Assembly: GCA_016584305.1 (NCBI GenBank)
Contig: JACEEZ010018928.1
Span: forward strand, 22,501-86,500
Direction: 5' to 3'
DNA length: 64,000 nt
Origin: Chionoecetes opilio
Taxonomy: Eukaryota; Arthropoda; Malacostraca; Decapoda; Majidae
Position 1 is the stretch's first letter; each line of letters starts with the position of its first letter. The notes under the pieces were generated by a model, which saw nothing but the letters and a program-made list of their open reading frames with translations, ran no database searches and was not told the origin of the DNA. Of this stretch, positions 46,123 to 56,814 are shown in pieces. The translations under genes and the position numbers were made by a program.

Positions 46123-46339
46123 AGTAGTCTTATTTTTTTTAACGAGGCCAAAATTCCATTCTATCATAAGGTCTCATGCTTAAAATGATGCCTGTGTTTA
46201 CCTGATACTATGGTTAACAATGATAAAATACAACTGAATTATGAAGAAGCATAGTATTCCCTTCTCCTGGCATCAAATATCAGTCAGTAAGCAGCAAGGG
46301 GTCAGGATTTTTCACCTCGTTACAAAGAAATAGACTAGT
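46123..46339. mobile_element. MITE, AGTCTTxTTTTTTACGAG family, copy 2
   Basis: Direct-orientation copy of 45062, with cleaner ends: AGTCTTATTTTTTTTAACG and CGTTACAAAGAAATAGACT. Together the two copies bracket SNX exon 3. Confidence 0.85.
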
Positions 46340-46935
46340 AGTGTAGGTGTAGTATGTAGTTTATAGTGTAGAGATGATCCTAACTTAGATATATCGCTGT
46401 AGGTATTTTATGTTTAGTTATTTGGGGACTAAATTATGTAGTTATCTGGTGGGTAGGATGTAGTTTGGTCTACTTATGTGTGTGTGTGTTTATGTAGAGA
46501 GAGACAAAAAAACTCTGACTAATATTACCCCAAAGATTATTTTTTTAAGTAAGGTTTGTCTTAAGCCATACTTCTCAGGAAAACCTCTCATTCTCAGGAC
46601 ATAAGACTTCACTTATTCTCCTTAAGTCTGTTGGTATCCTTGTTAAGCTAAGAAACCAAACCTTTGCTGATACGTAAAAGAACTTCAAAGAAATCACATT
46701 GGAGATAACCTAAAAAATGTACTACTCACTATTAACACCAGAAAATCTTATGTGAATTATAGATTTATGGATTGACTCTGTCGTTAATATAAACTTTCGT
46801 GTGGTAAAATTTGCTGTGGGGTATCTATGGCCCTGAGAGAAAAATTGGCTATGGGGTGTTACTGGCCCTGAGAGAATATTTTTTTGCTGTGGGGTGTCTG
46901 TGGCCCTGAGAGAGAGTTTTTGCTGTGATATCCAT
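46340..46935. other. SNX intron 3, unique
   Basis: AT-rich; a short direct repeat of GGGGTxTCTxTGGCCCTGAG AGA type lies at 46815-46915. No exon. Confidence 0.45.
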
Positions 46936-47282
46936 GTTGGGAGGATGCTTGGTGCTGTGTGTGTGTGTGTTGCCTGGTGCTGGGTGTGGGTGTGCCTGGT
47001 GCTGTGTGTGTGGGTGTGCCTGGTGCTGTGTGTGTGGGTGTGCCTGGTGCTGTGTGTGTGGGTGGGTGTGCCTGGTGCTGTGTGTGTGGGTGGGTGGGTG
47101 CCTGGTGCTGTGTGTGTGGGTGTGCCTGGTGCTGTGTGGGGTGTGCCTGGTGCTGTGTGTGTGGGTGGTGTGTGGCTACTGGTGCTGTGGTGGTGGGTGC
47201 CTGGTTTCTGTGTGGTGTGTGTGTGGGTGCCTGGTGCTGTGTGTGTGTGTGCCTGGTGCTGTGTGTGTGTGTGTGTGTGTAT
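46936..47282. repeat. ~24-bp GT-rich minisatellite
   Basis: Units GTGCCTGGTGCTGTGTGTGT with variable GGGTG spacers. Confidence 0.93.
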
Positions 47283-47435
47283 GTCGCATGTATTCCTAGT
47301 CTGGCACATTTCCCACTTTTTGGCATTTAATCAATCATTAATGGCTTCTATTTCACTAAGGATTAATGATAAAGAATACCTGCCATTATGTCAATATTAT
47401 CACCACACGGAGTCCCTTCCTCTCATAGCCTCAGC

Positions 47436-48388
47436 CATAGACCACTGTATACCTGGACTGTTCACGCGACAATGTTTTGAATTGCCGGGCTGCATAGGGG
47501 CCCGCGGGGCGCCCTACAAATGGATATAGTGGTCTATGGACTATCATATAGACTGGTTTATCAGTATATATGATATACTGTAATCTTCGTAAATGTTTGT
47601 TCTATAATATTATCAAATAAAAAACTAAAACACGCTAAAGAAATGCCATTACGAGACTATGAAGAAATATGCATGAACTTAATATTCACTCAACTCTTCG
47701 CCATTTAAAATTTTGCGAGTCAACTTTTATAATGAAGAGTATCAACAGAAGCGCAATTTTATTAGCTTTCCATTGATATATTTCGTTATCTGATAAATTA
47801 ATTAGAACCATGCATAAATTAGCATTAAATAAATAAATAAAATCATCAATCGCGTAATTTTCCCGATTGATGATGTTATTTATTTACTTATATATTTAGT
47901 TTTCTGATAAATGAATTAGTACCGTGTATAAATTAGCGTTGACTAAATAAATAACATCATCAATCGGGAAAATTACCCGATTGATGAATTTATTTATTTG
48001 GTTAACGCTAATTTATGCATGGTTTTAATTAATTTATCAGATAACGAAATATAGCAATGGAAAGCTATTAACATTGCGCTTCTATTGATACCTTTCATGA
48101 TAAAAGTTGACTCGCAAAGTTTTAAATAGCAAAGAGTTGAAGTGAATATTAAGTTCATGCATATTTCTTCATAGTCTCGTAATGGCATTTCTTTAGCGTG
48201 TTTTACTGTTTTTTATTTGATAATATTATAGAACAAACATTTACGAAGATTACAGTATATCATATATACTGATAAACCAGTCTATATGATCCGTATATAT
48301 ATATATGAATCCGAGCGGCCCTCCAACTTCAGCCCCTTGTGCGACAGGCCGATATTCCGTGCGCAGTCCAGGTATACAGTGGTCTATG
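47436..48388. mobile_element. 950-bp foldback element
   Basis: Ends CATAGACCACTGTATACC and GGTATACAGTGGTCTATG, flanked by CCTCAGC on both sides. Inside lie long inverted arms (about 47550-47890 and 47950-48290), e.g. TTACGAAGATTACAGTATA and its complement. The left outer part also contains an inner inverted end GGATATAGTGGTCTATGG at 47520. No coding capacity. Confidence 0.88.
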
Positions 48389-48485
48389 CCTCAGCGTAAT
48401 GTAAGTAATGTAATTAGTAATGTCTGTAGTAATGTAATGTGATTAATGGCTTCTATTTCACTACCTCGGACACCTTGCACCCCAG

Positions 48486-48662
48486 GACACATCAGAGCCC
48501 CCAGTGCCCCCCTCCAGCATCCTCCCCCCCATGGGTGCCCCCCTCACCCCCCCAGTGGTCCCCGTCACCCCCACAGCCACGCCCAGCCTCACCCCCAACA
48601 TCACCCCGGCAGCACCCACCCCTGTCTCCCCCGTGACTGTTTCGCGCTCCAGCCCGGACCAG
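48486..48662 (+). CDS. Sorting nexin 1/2, exon 4
   Basis: Encodes DTSEPPVPPSSILPP, then APLTPPVVPVTPTATPS, then PVSPVTVSRSSPDQ (59 codons, phase 0 to 0). A Pro/Thr-rich linker before the PX domain; human SNX2 also has a Pro/Thr patch here. Acceptor GCACCCCAG, donor GTTTGT. It is called from open frame, phase fit and composition, so with a little less certainty than the PX and BAR exons. Confidence 0.7.
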
Positions 48663-48782
48663 GTTTGTCATCCCCACACTTAAGGTTTACCAGATGATTA
48701 TTTAGTTTACCATTTGTTTACCTGTAATTTATTAGATATACATTAGGTCCACATATATACATTAGATAGATATTATTTTACA

Positions 48783-49035
48783 TATCAGGCGCCTAGAATT
48801 GAAACGGCACAAGCGCCACTTTTAAAAAACTGAGAAAAACGCAAACAAACCCCATTACAATATCTTCATTTGTTGCTGATTTACTTTGAAAACACTTTAG
48901 GTGCATTTTTTTTCATTGATAAAAAGTGGCGCTTGTGCCGTTTCATATCTTGATTTTCTTAGATTAAACTTTAAGCGCATTTTTCTCAGTTTTTTAAAAT
49001 GGCGCTTGTGTCGTTTCAATTCTAGGCGCCTGATA
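48783..49035. mobile_element. Palindromic MITE in SNX intron 4
   Basis: TATCAGGCGCCTAGAATTG at the left and CAATTCTAGGCGCCTGATA at the right, with further inner pairing (ACGGCACAAGCGCCA). Confidence 0.92.
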
Positions 49036-49654
49036 TACAGTATTTACATTAGGTTAGATATACATGTATGCTGAGAGGTGTATGTCGATATCTTAATTTC
49101 AAAGAAGGTGACAAATGAATAAGAGTCCAGTTGTGATCTCTATAGTAGTGTTATTCTGCAGCTTAGCATTGCCATTCAGATCTTACACATTTAATCCTCC
49201 CATTCTCGTGTAGGTAAGAAAACAATGTTAGCTGCTTTTTATGTTCTACTGTAAGTCTGTAAGTAACACCAGCTTAAAAGTTGTCACTGATCCAAGGCTT
49301 AAAAGTGTTGATTTGACCTCTGACTTGGAAGTCTTGGGGAATTTCCCATGGTATGGCACCTGTGAAGCTTCAGTCACAGTCATGGGTGTTGGAGTGGCAG
49401 GGTTACCTTACTGTACTGCTTGATTTGATGTGCACTGTTAACATGGATGTGATGATTGGGCGGGAACAGTACTATGTAGATTTGGCAAACAGTTGATAAA
49501 AATGTGTGAAATGTAGAGTGTTTTGCAAAGGTATGTGGTGCAGATGTAAGCCAGTTTTTTCCAATTTTTTAAGCCCACAATGTTTTATTTGAGCTGAAAA
49601 TGTCATCAATCTATAACTATCTAGTAGAATTTCCTGTATCTTCATGGAGACAGT
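49036..49654. other. SNX intron 4, unique
   Basis: No exon, element or array recognised. Confidence 0.45.
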
Positions 49655-50788
49655 GCTATCTGATTCATGGGATTATTTTGAACACTAGTAAGAGATTATC
49701 CGTCACTCAAGCTGATTCATGGGATTATTTTGAACACTAGTAAGAGATTATCCATCACTCAAGCTGATTCATGGGATTATTTTGAACACTAGTAAGAGAT
49801 TATCCGTCACTCAAGCTGATTCATGGGATTATTTTGAACACTAGTAAGAGCTAATCCATCACTCAAGCTGATTCATGGGATTATTTTAAACACTAGTAAG
49901 AGCTAATCCATCACTCAAGCTGATTCATGGGATTATTTTAACACTAGTAAGAGCTAATCCGTCACTCAAGCTGATTCATGGGATTATTTTAAACACTAGT
50001 AAGAGCTAATCCATCACTCAAGCTGATTCATGGGATTATTTTGAACACTAGTAAGAGATTATCCGTCACTCAAGCTGATTCATGGGATTATTTTAAACAC
50101 TAGTAAGAGATTATCCGTCACTCAAGCTGATTCATGGGATTATTTTAAACACTAGTAAGAGATTATCCGTCACTCAAGCTGATTCATGGGATTATTTTAA
50201 ACACTAGTAAGAGATTATCCATCACTCAAGCTGATTCATGGGATTATTTTGAACACTAGTAAGAGCTAATCCATCACTCAAGCTGATTCATGGGATTATT
50301 TGAACACTAGTAAGAGATTATCCGTCACTCAAGCTGATTCATGGGATTATTTTAAACACTAGTAAGAGATTATCCATCACTCAAGCTGATTCATGGGATT
50401 ATTTTGAACACTAGTAAGAGATTATCCGTCACTCAAGCTGATTCATGGGATTATTTTGAACACTAGTAAGAGATTATCCATCACTCAAGCTGATTCATGG
50501 GATTATTTTGAACACTAGTAAGAGATTATCCGTCACTCAAGCTGATTCATGGGATTATTTTAAACACTAGTAAGAGATTATCCATCACTCAAGCTGATTC
50601 ATGGGATTATTTTGAACACTAGTAAGAGCTAATCCATCACTCAAGCTGATTCATGGGATTATTTTGAACACTAGTAAGAGATTATCCATCACTCAAGCTG
50701 ATTCATGGGATTATTTTGAACACTAGTAAGAGATTATCCGTCACTCAAGCTGATTCATGGGATTATTTTGAACACTAGTAAGAGCTAA
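49655..50788. repeat. 52-bp minisatellite (about 22 copies)
   Basis: Units of GCTGATTCATGGGATTATTT, GAACACTAGTAAGAGATTAT and CCGTCACTCAA, differing at a few sites (GATTAT or GCTAAT, CGT or CAT). It ends about 100 bp above SNX exon 5. Confidence 0.97.
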
Positions 50789-50891
50789 ACAATCTTTCCA
50801 GCAATTTACTAATCACGGCCAGCCTCAAGACCCAAGCTGGCACTCTAAGGGGTTTACGTGGCACTAAATCCGACACTCCACTCACACACAG

Positions 50892-51016
50892 GTGGAGGGC
50901 GAGGGGAGTGACGAGTACATCCAGATCGGCGTGTCGGACCCGCAGAAGATCGGCGACGGCATGAGCTCCTACATGGCCTATAAAGTCACTACCAAGACCA
51001 ATGTGTCCTACTTCAG
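50892..51016 (+). CDS. Sorting nexin 1/2, exon 5 (PX domain start)
   Basis: Encodes VEGEGSDEYIQIGVSDPQK then IGDGMSSYMAYKVTTKT and NVSYF, closely matching the SNX1/2 PX domain start (ISDPEKVGDGMxAYxxYxVTT). Acceptor CTCACACACAG, which is CA-repeat rather than pyrimidine; donor GTGAGT; phase 0 to 2. Confidence 0.93.
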
Positions 51017-51077
51017 GTGAGTCAAGGAGGAGGAGAAGGTAGCAGAGAAGGAAAGAAGGAGGAGGAAACACTACTAC

Positions 51078-51282
51078 TATAGTCTATTCACTTAAGCTGG
51101 ATTCTTGGGAGCTGCTCGATGCCTACCCGAGTATGTAAGGACGTCGCTGATTGGCTGATGCACGCGGGCTGGGTGGTGATGGTGGTGGTATTTTGGTAGC
51201 CTCAGCCAATCAGCGACGTCCTTACATACTCAGGTAGGCATCGAGCAGCTCCCAAGAATCCAGCTTAAGTGAATAGACTATA
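51078..51282. mobile_element. Palindromic MITE (TATAGTCTATT family), third type
   Basis: TATAGTCTATTCACTTAAG at the left, CTTAAGTGAATAGACTATA at the right; arms of about 90 bp. Its terminal 11 bases equal those of the elements at 39086 and 40089, but the interior differs. Confidence 0.92.
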
Positions 51283-51337
51283 GATATAGACAGGTTTATT
51301 TCATTACCTTGATACAGGGGTGAAATACAATCGTATA

Positions 51338-52086
51338 CAGGGAGGTCCCGAAGATACGAGCAGTTAGGTTCCACCTGACATACTCGTTAAGCGAAATCTC
51401 GTATAACGAAACACATAACTAATGGTAAAATGTAGGTTTGGTTCCAGGACCATCAATTTAAAAAAAGAAGAAGATGTTTTTCAAGCTAAAATAAACTATA
51501 GCAAACACAACAAACACACAGCGTCTATATTACCCACACTGTACTACCTGTTCTGTAGAAAAAGCATTCTGAAAGAGAAAATAGCACACAAAATAACATA
51601 ACTGCACATTAATTAAACATAAAACATACATAACAAGCAAAAAAGACGTACTGTAGGGAACGCCGCGTGATACAAGAGAGGGTAGTGTAGCGGTCCCAAG
51701 GTTGGGGCCGCACACCTGCTAATTACCCCTAAAGGTCAGGCCGCACCATATGCTTAATTACCCTTCAGGTTATGCCTTGCTAGGGGTGACCTCACTGCGG
51801 TCCCAAGGTTGGGGCCGCACACCTGCTAATTACCCCTAAATGTCAGGCCGCGCCATATGCTTAATTACCCTTCAGGTCACGGCTTGCTAGGGGTGACCTG
51901 ACTGGGGTCAACCAAATCCCCCCTTTTGTCAGGGCGTGCATTTTGAACTTGATAATTTTACTCACCCCAGTTTGAATGTCATATCATTGGATTTTCGATC
52001 TCGTATATTGAAAATAAACCCTAATTTACACATCTCGCATCATCGGATTCTCGTATACCGAATGCACGTATAACGGGACCTCCCTG
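51338..52086 (+). mobile_element. TA-flanked TIR transposon (CAGGGAGGTCCCG family), copy 1
   Basis: TA then CAGGGAGGTCCCGAAGATAC at the left, ATAACGGGACCTCCCTG then TA at the right. 749 bp. An internal ~110-bp segment with AGGTTGGGGCCGCACACC is tandemly duplicated. Non-autonomous; TA sites suggest the mariner/pogo group. Confidence 0.87.
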
Positions 52087-52427
52087 TATGTACATACTAA
52101 CACTTCTACCAAGATTTGAACGTTACTGAAACCTCGATTATTATGGATACAGATATAAATAAACGTTTATGCCTTAACATAGAGTGCAGGAACAGGAGAA
52201 AGGTGAAGCACTACTACATAGATACTGCTACAAATATAGTCTTTTATCTTAGTCCAGAGGTGAAATGCAATCATAAACTGACACTTCTACCAAACTTTTA
52301 ATGTGACTGAACCCTCGTTTATTCGCCCAACACAATCACACATGCAAGAAGAAGCATTGGAGTGAACTACAATCATTAACTTACACTTCTACTAAATTTT
52401 GAACAATGCTTAACCCTCTATTCTCCC

Positions 52428-52477
<50 letters not shown>

Positions 52478-52480
52478 CAG
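52087..52480. other. SNX intron 5 end with (AC)n acceptor tract
   Basis: Diverged direct repeat of ACACTTCTACCAA..TTTxAACGTxACTGAA. Then (AC)n from 52433 runs directly into the exon 6 acceptor at 52480. Confidence 0.7.
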
Positions 52481-52619
52481 GAAGAAGCACTGGAGTGTGA
52501 TGCGGAGATTCAGTGACTTCCTGGGCCTCCACCGCAAGCTCAACGAGAAGCACCTCCACTCCGGCCGCGTCATTCCACCCGCACCTGAAAAGTCCGCCAT
52601 CGGGACCACCAAGATCAAG
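52481..52619 (+). CDS. Sorting nexin 1/2, exon 6 (PX core)
   Basis: Encodes [30 protein letters not shown] and [22 protein letters not shown] carries the arginine that contacts the PI3P phosphate in PX domains, and PPAPEK is the PPxPxK loop that inserts in membrane. Phase 2 to 0; acceptor GCACACACAG, donor GTGAGG. Confidence 0.96.
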
Positions 52620-52742
52620 GTGAGGAAATGTCTATTAAAACATGAAATAATGATAATAATAATAATAATAATAATTTTATTCTCACCTGAAGACATACAT
52701 GAAAAATAAACGACATAATATACAGACATTAGGAAATAAACT

Positions 52743-52958
52743 GAACCCCTTCACGCCCAGATCTTTCCTTTGCTATTAAAATATGGTCTGTTGTCGAGCC
52801 ATAATATAACGAAAAGTAACTGAATATACCAAAAGAGCTAGTTGACGAGAACACTAAACAGGTCATATCTATAAAATATTGCTTATAGTCACTAAAAATC
52901 ATCTACTAGTGGTACTCAAATTACTATGGAAATTACATTCTGGGTCTCAAGGGGTTCA
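52743..52958 (-). mobile_element. piggyBac-type MITE, copy 6
   Basis: TGAA then CCCCTTCACGCCCAGATC at the left, ATTCTGGGTCTCAAGGGG then TTCA at the right. Both TTAA sites carry one change. Confidence 0.83.
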
Positions 52959-53074
52959 AGTACTAAAGCAAATATGTAAGATGTAGACCAAGATAAGATA
53001 AATAAGATAGGAACTGGCAACTGAGCGGACTTTTTGTTACCTCTTTACTTTTGCTCCTGGCCAGTCTTGTGAAG

Positions 53075-53135
53075 TTAAAAAAAAAAAAAAAAAAAAAAAA
53101 TACATACATACATACATACATACATACATACAAGG
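53075..53135. repeat. Poly(A) and (CATA)n microsatellite
   Basis: About 24 A followed by (CATA)n. Confidence 0.93.
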
Positions 53136-53221
53136 AAAAGTACTTGAAATATAACCTTGTAAGATCTCAAAATAAGTCAAATAGGAGCTTATGGCAGTGT
53201 AAGGGCTAAAAAAAACTAGCA

Positions 53222-53890
53222 ATTATTATTTATTTGGGAAGGTAAAGCTGTATTTGTGCTTTCCCCAACAGCTGGGCAAAAATGCAGCCCAAAAAAGTTG
53301 ATTAAAATATGAAAAAATGAAAAAGAATGAGAGAACGTAGGCTATAGAAGAAAAAGACTTGAAATATAACCTTGTAAGATCTCAAATTAAGTGTTAAATA
53401 GGAGCTTGTGGCAGTATAAGGGATAGTATAAGGGATATTAACTATTGTTTATTTGGGAAGATAAAACTATATATGTGCCTTCCCCGACAGCTAAAGGAAG
53501 AAGAGCACTTGAAATATAACCTTATAAGATCCTAAATTCAGTGTTAAATAGGAGCTTGTGGCAGTATAAGGGCTAAAAAAAACTAGCAATTATTGTTTAT
53601 TTGGAAAGGTAAAACTGTATTTGTGTACCTTCCCCGACAGCTAAAGGAAGAAGAGCACTTGAAATATAACCTTACAAGATCCTAAATTCAGTGTTACATA
53701 GGAGCTTGTGGCAGTACAAGGGATAGAAAACTAGTAACTATTGTTTATTTGGGAAGATAAAACTATATATGTGCCTTCCCCGACTTGTGCCTTACCCTGA
53801 AAATAAGTCAAATAGGCGCTTGTGTTATTGTAAGGGATGGGAAACTAGTAACTATTGTTTATTTGGGAAGGTAAAACTGTATTTGTTTCT
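53222..53890 (+). repeat. ~150-170-bp repeat carrying splice acceptors
   Basis: Each unit has CTTGAAATATAACCTTGTAAG, AGGAGCTTGTGGCAGTATAAG and TATTTGTGCCTTCCCCGACAG. AGs end at 53271, 53490 and 53640; the copy near 53785 lost its AG; the last AG (53900) is the real acceptor. After the first AG, CTGGGCAAAAATGCAG resembles the exon start. Confidence 0.88.
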
Positions 53891-53900
53891 TCCCCGACAG

Positions 53901-54042
53901 CTGGGCAGTGACAAGAATGCAGACTCGGGTTCCTCGGACTTCATAGAGAGGCGCCGGGCAGCCCTGGAGCGCTACATGAACCGCACCAGCGCCCACTCCA
54001 CCCTGCGCGCCGACCCTGACTTCAGGGAGTTTATTGAGCTGG
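53901..54042 (+). CDS. Sorting nexin 1/2, exon 7 (PX end)
   Basis: Encodes LGSDKNADSGSSDFIE, RRRAALERYMNRTSAH and LRADPDFREFIEL. xFIExRRAALERYxxR is the conserved last PX helix of SNX1/2. Acceptor TTCCCCGACAG, donor GTGAGT; phase 0 to 1. Confidence 0.96.
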
Positions 54043-54550
54043 GTGAGTGGGTGAGGGAGTAGGAGGCAGGTGGGTGGGTGAGGGAGTAAGAGGCTGGTGG
54101 GTGGGGGAGGAGGTGGGTGGGTGAGGGAGTAAGAGGCTGGTGGGTGGAGGTGGGTGGGAGGGAGTAAGAGGCGGGTGGGTGGGTGGGGGAGTAGGAGGTG
54201 GGTGGGTGAGGGAGTAAGAGGCGGGTGGGTGGGGGAGGAGGTTGGTGGGTGAGGGAGTAAGAGGTGGGGGAGGAGGTGGGTGGGTGAGGTAGTAAGAGGC
54301 GGGTGGGTGGGTGGGGGAGTAAGAGGTGGGTGGGTGGGGGAGGAGGTTGGTGGGTGGGGGAGGGAGTAAGAGGCAGGTGGGTGGGTGAGGGAGTAAGAGG
54401 TGGGGGTGGTGGGGTGGGTGGGTAGTAAGAGGCAGGTGGGTGGGTGGGGGAGTAAGAGGTGGGTGGGTGGGGAGGGAGTGGTGGGTGGGTGAGGTAGTAA
54501 GAGGCAGGTGGGTGGGTGAGGGAGTAAGAGGTGGCTGGGTGAGTAGGTGA
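54043..54550. repeat. GGTGGGTG-rich minisatellite
   Basis: Imperfect units of GGGAGTAAGAGGCGGGTGGG with GGGGGAGGAGG variants, starting at the exon 7 donor itself (GTGAGTGGGTGAGGGAG). Confidence 0.93.
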
Positions 54551-55039
54551 GGGACTGTCTGGTGAAAGCTTTTGTCTCTACCTTGGAATTGAATAGGATA
54601 GAACAGTCTCCATTTGCCCCTGTCCATGCATTGAATTCTTACATCCACCAGTCCTCTCACACATGTACTCTAACGACTTATCTTCCCATTTAGCATTTGT
54701 GTTTTCTTCTCACACCTCCAATCATCTAGTCTTCTGTTATATATCCTTGTTGTATCTCCCTCTCACCCATTGTTTCCAAGTGTCCAAACTGTGAACGATG
54801 AAGAAGTGGATAACCAAAGTCAGCATTTCTTATCGTATTTTGGTTCTGATGATCATTCTCCTCTCTGGTGTGAAGTACCTGTCATTTATCCTTACTTAAT
54901 GTGGAAAGTATGTGATGGGAGATAGTATGAGACGCTGTGTGTTTAAGTAAGTACTGAGGAGGTGTGTAAAGGAAGGAATGTGTTTGTAAAAGAATGTGAT
55001 GAAAGTAATGTGTTTATGTGTGTGTGTGTGTGTTTCCAG
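54551..55039. other. SNX intron 7, unique
   Basis: No element recognised; the last 25 bases are a (TG)n run leading to the acceptor TTTCCAG. Confidence 0.5.
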
Positions 55040-55161
55040 ATGCTGAGCTGCCGCGTGCCACAGCTACGTCGGCGCTGAGCAGTGCCGGGGTGCTGCGTCT
55101 GTTTAACCGCGTGGGCGAGACCGTGAACAAGATGACCTTTAAGATGGACGAGAGTGATCAG
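55040..55161 (+). CDS. Sorting nexin 1/2, exon 8 (PX-BAR linker and BAR start)
   Basis: Encodes DAELPRATATSALSS, AGVLRLFNRVGETVNK and MTFKMDESDQ. SxELPRAxxTxALSxAG is the SNX1/2 linker, with the amphipathic helix (VLRLFNRVGETV) that precedes the BAR domain and helps membrane bending. Phase 1 to 0; donor GTGGGT. Confidence 0.96.
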
Positions 55162-55174
55162 GTGGGTGGCTATT

Positions 55175-55690
55175 TATTGCGTCTTTTATGCCTTTATTCC
55201 TCTTTATTCCTTTTATTCTTCCTCTATTGATTCCTTTATCCCTTTATCCTCTCTCTATTCCTATGCTTTTATTGCCTCTTATTTGCGAGTCTTTTATTTG
55301 TGTGTCCCTTTTTTCTTTTTCTTTCTCTTCTTTACTTAGTTTCTTTTATTGAGTCTTATTTTCTTTACTTTCTTGTCTTTACTTTCTTTTATTGAGTCTT
55401 TTATTTTCTTTACTTTCTTGTCTTTACTTTCTTTGTGTCTTTTATTTTCTTTACTTTCTTGTCTTTACTTTCTTTTATTGAGTCTTTTATTTTCTTTACT
55501 TTCTTGTCTTTACTTTCTTTTATTGAGTCTTTTATTTTCTTTACTTTCTTGTCTTTACTTTCTTTTATTGAGTCTTATTTTCTTTACTTTCTTTTATTGA
55601 GTCTTTTATTTTCTTGACTTTCTTGCCTTTACTTTCTTTTATTGTGTCTTTTATTGCCTCTTATATGCGAGTCTTTCATTTGTGTGTCCT
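55175..55690. repeat. TTTATTGAGTCTTTTATTTTC minisatellite
   Basis: Units of TTTACTTTCTTGTCTTTAC and TTTTATTGAGTC, ~45-50 bp, irregular at the edges. Confidence 0.9.
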
Positions 55691-55873
55691 ATTTTATTTT
55701 TATTTCCCCCCCCCCCCCTCACAAAGGTAACAAAGGCCTGCTCTATCCTTCCTGTTTTCTCCTTTCCACCTGCATCTTTCTCTCATTTCACATTAAATTC
55801 CTTTGCATATTTTCATTATTACTGTTGCTACTATTATTACTTATGTGCTATTATTGCATTCATCTGCGAGCCT

Positions 55874-56085
55874 TTAACCCCTTCACGCCCAGATCCTTCC
55901 TTTGCTATAAAAAATGTATGTTGTCGAGCCATAAAATTACACAAAGTAACTGAATAAACCAAATTAGCTAGTCGAGAAGGATACTTAACAGGTAATATCT
56001 ATACAAACATAGCTTATATTAATTAAAAATCATCTAATGGTACCCAAATTACAATGGAAATTATGTTCTGGGTCTCAAGGGATTA
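55874..56085 (-). mobile_element. piggyBac-type MITE, copy 7
   Basis: TTTAACCCCTTCACGCCCAG at the left, TTCTGGGTCTCAAGGGA then TTAA at the right. Confidence 0.83.
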
Positions 56086-56246
56086 ATTTGTGGGTTCTGC
56101 TATGCTCTTCCTTGGCCATACCTTCTTCTTTCTTCTTTCTTCTTTCTTATTCCACCTTGACTTCCTTTTCACATGGCTACCTTTTCACATGGCTACCTTT
56201 TCACATGGCTGCATCTTTACTATTGTCATATTTTTGTTTGCTTAAC

Positions 56247-56814
56247 TTAACCCCATCACGCCCAGATTTTTCCTATGCATAATCGTCTGTTAGCCATAAA
56301 ATTACGAATAGTAACTTTATACAGGTTGAAGTTCCCAAACTCGGCAACCTCGGGACCAGCGCCGAGCCGAGTAATGGAATTTTCCGACTTTTAGAACGTA
56401 GATATATTAAGGGGGAAAAAAGCATGAAAATCACATGAACAAAATTCCTGGACGTTTGGGAGCCATAATACCAATAACAGACCTGTAGAAGTACACAAAA
56501 TAACAGTGTACACAACTCTACAGTCACAACACCACTGAACAATAACAACAACAAACAAATCGGCAGGAGAAACCAAGCGGCCTAGTGTGGTGGCACCTAG
56601 CGGCCGACCCGGCAACTACGCGCCGGGTTTTGGGTGTTCTGCCGGGTTTTGGAAAATCCGGAACCATAGCCGAGTTTTGGGTGTTGCCGAGTCTTGGGAT
56701 GCCGAGTTTGGGAACTTCAACCTGTATCTATAGAATATTGATTACATTAATTAAAATAGTCTAATGGTTGCCAAATTACAATGGAAAATATGTTCTGGGC
56801 CTCAAGGGGTTACT
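56247..56814 (-). mobile_element. piggyBac-type MITE, copy 8, with nested element
   Basis: TTAA then CCCCATCACGCCCAG at the left, TGTTCTGGGCCTCAAGGGG at the right followed by TTAC. A 403-bp TIR element is inserted at 56322-56724. Confidence 0.85.
56322..56724 (-). mobile_element. Tigger/pogo-like deletion derivative, copy 2 (nested)
   Basis: TA then CAGGTTGAAGTTCCCAAAC at the left, TTTGGGAACTTCAACCTG then TA at the right. It is the reverse complement of the element at 37678, with about the same internal deletion. Confidence 0.85.

Noticed and set aside
47994..48188. 64-codon minus-strand frame
   Set aside because: It lies wholly in the arm of a foldback element and has no similarity I recognise.
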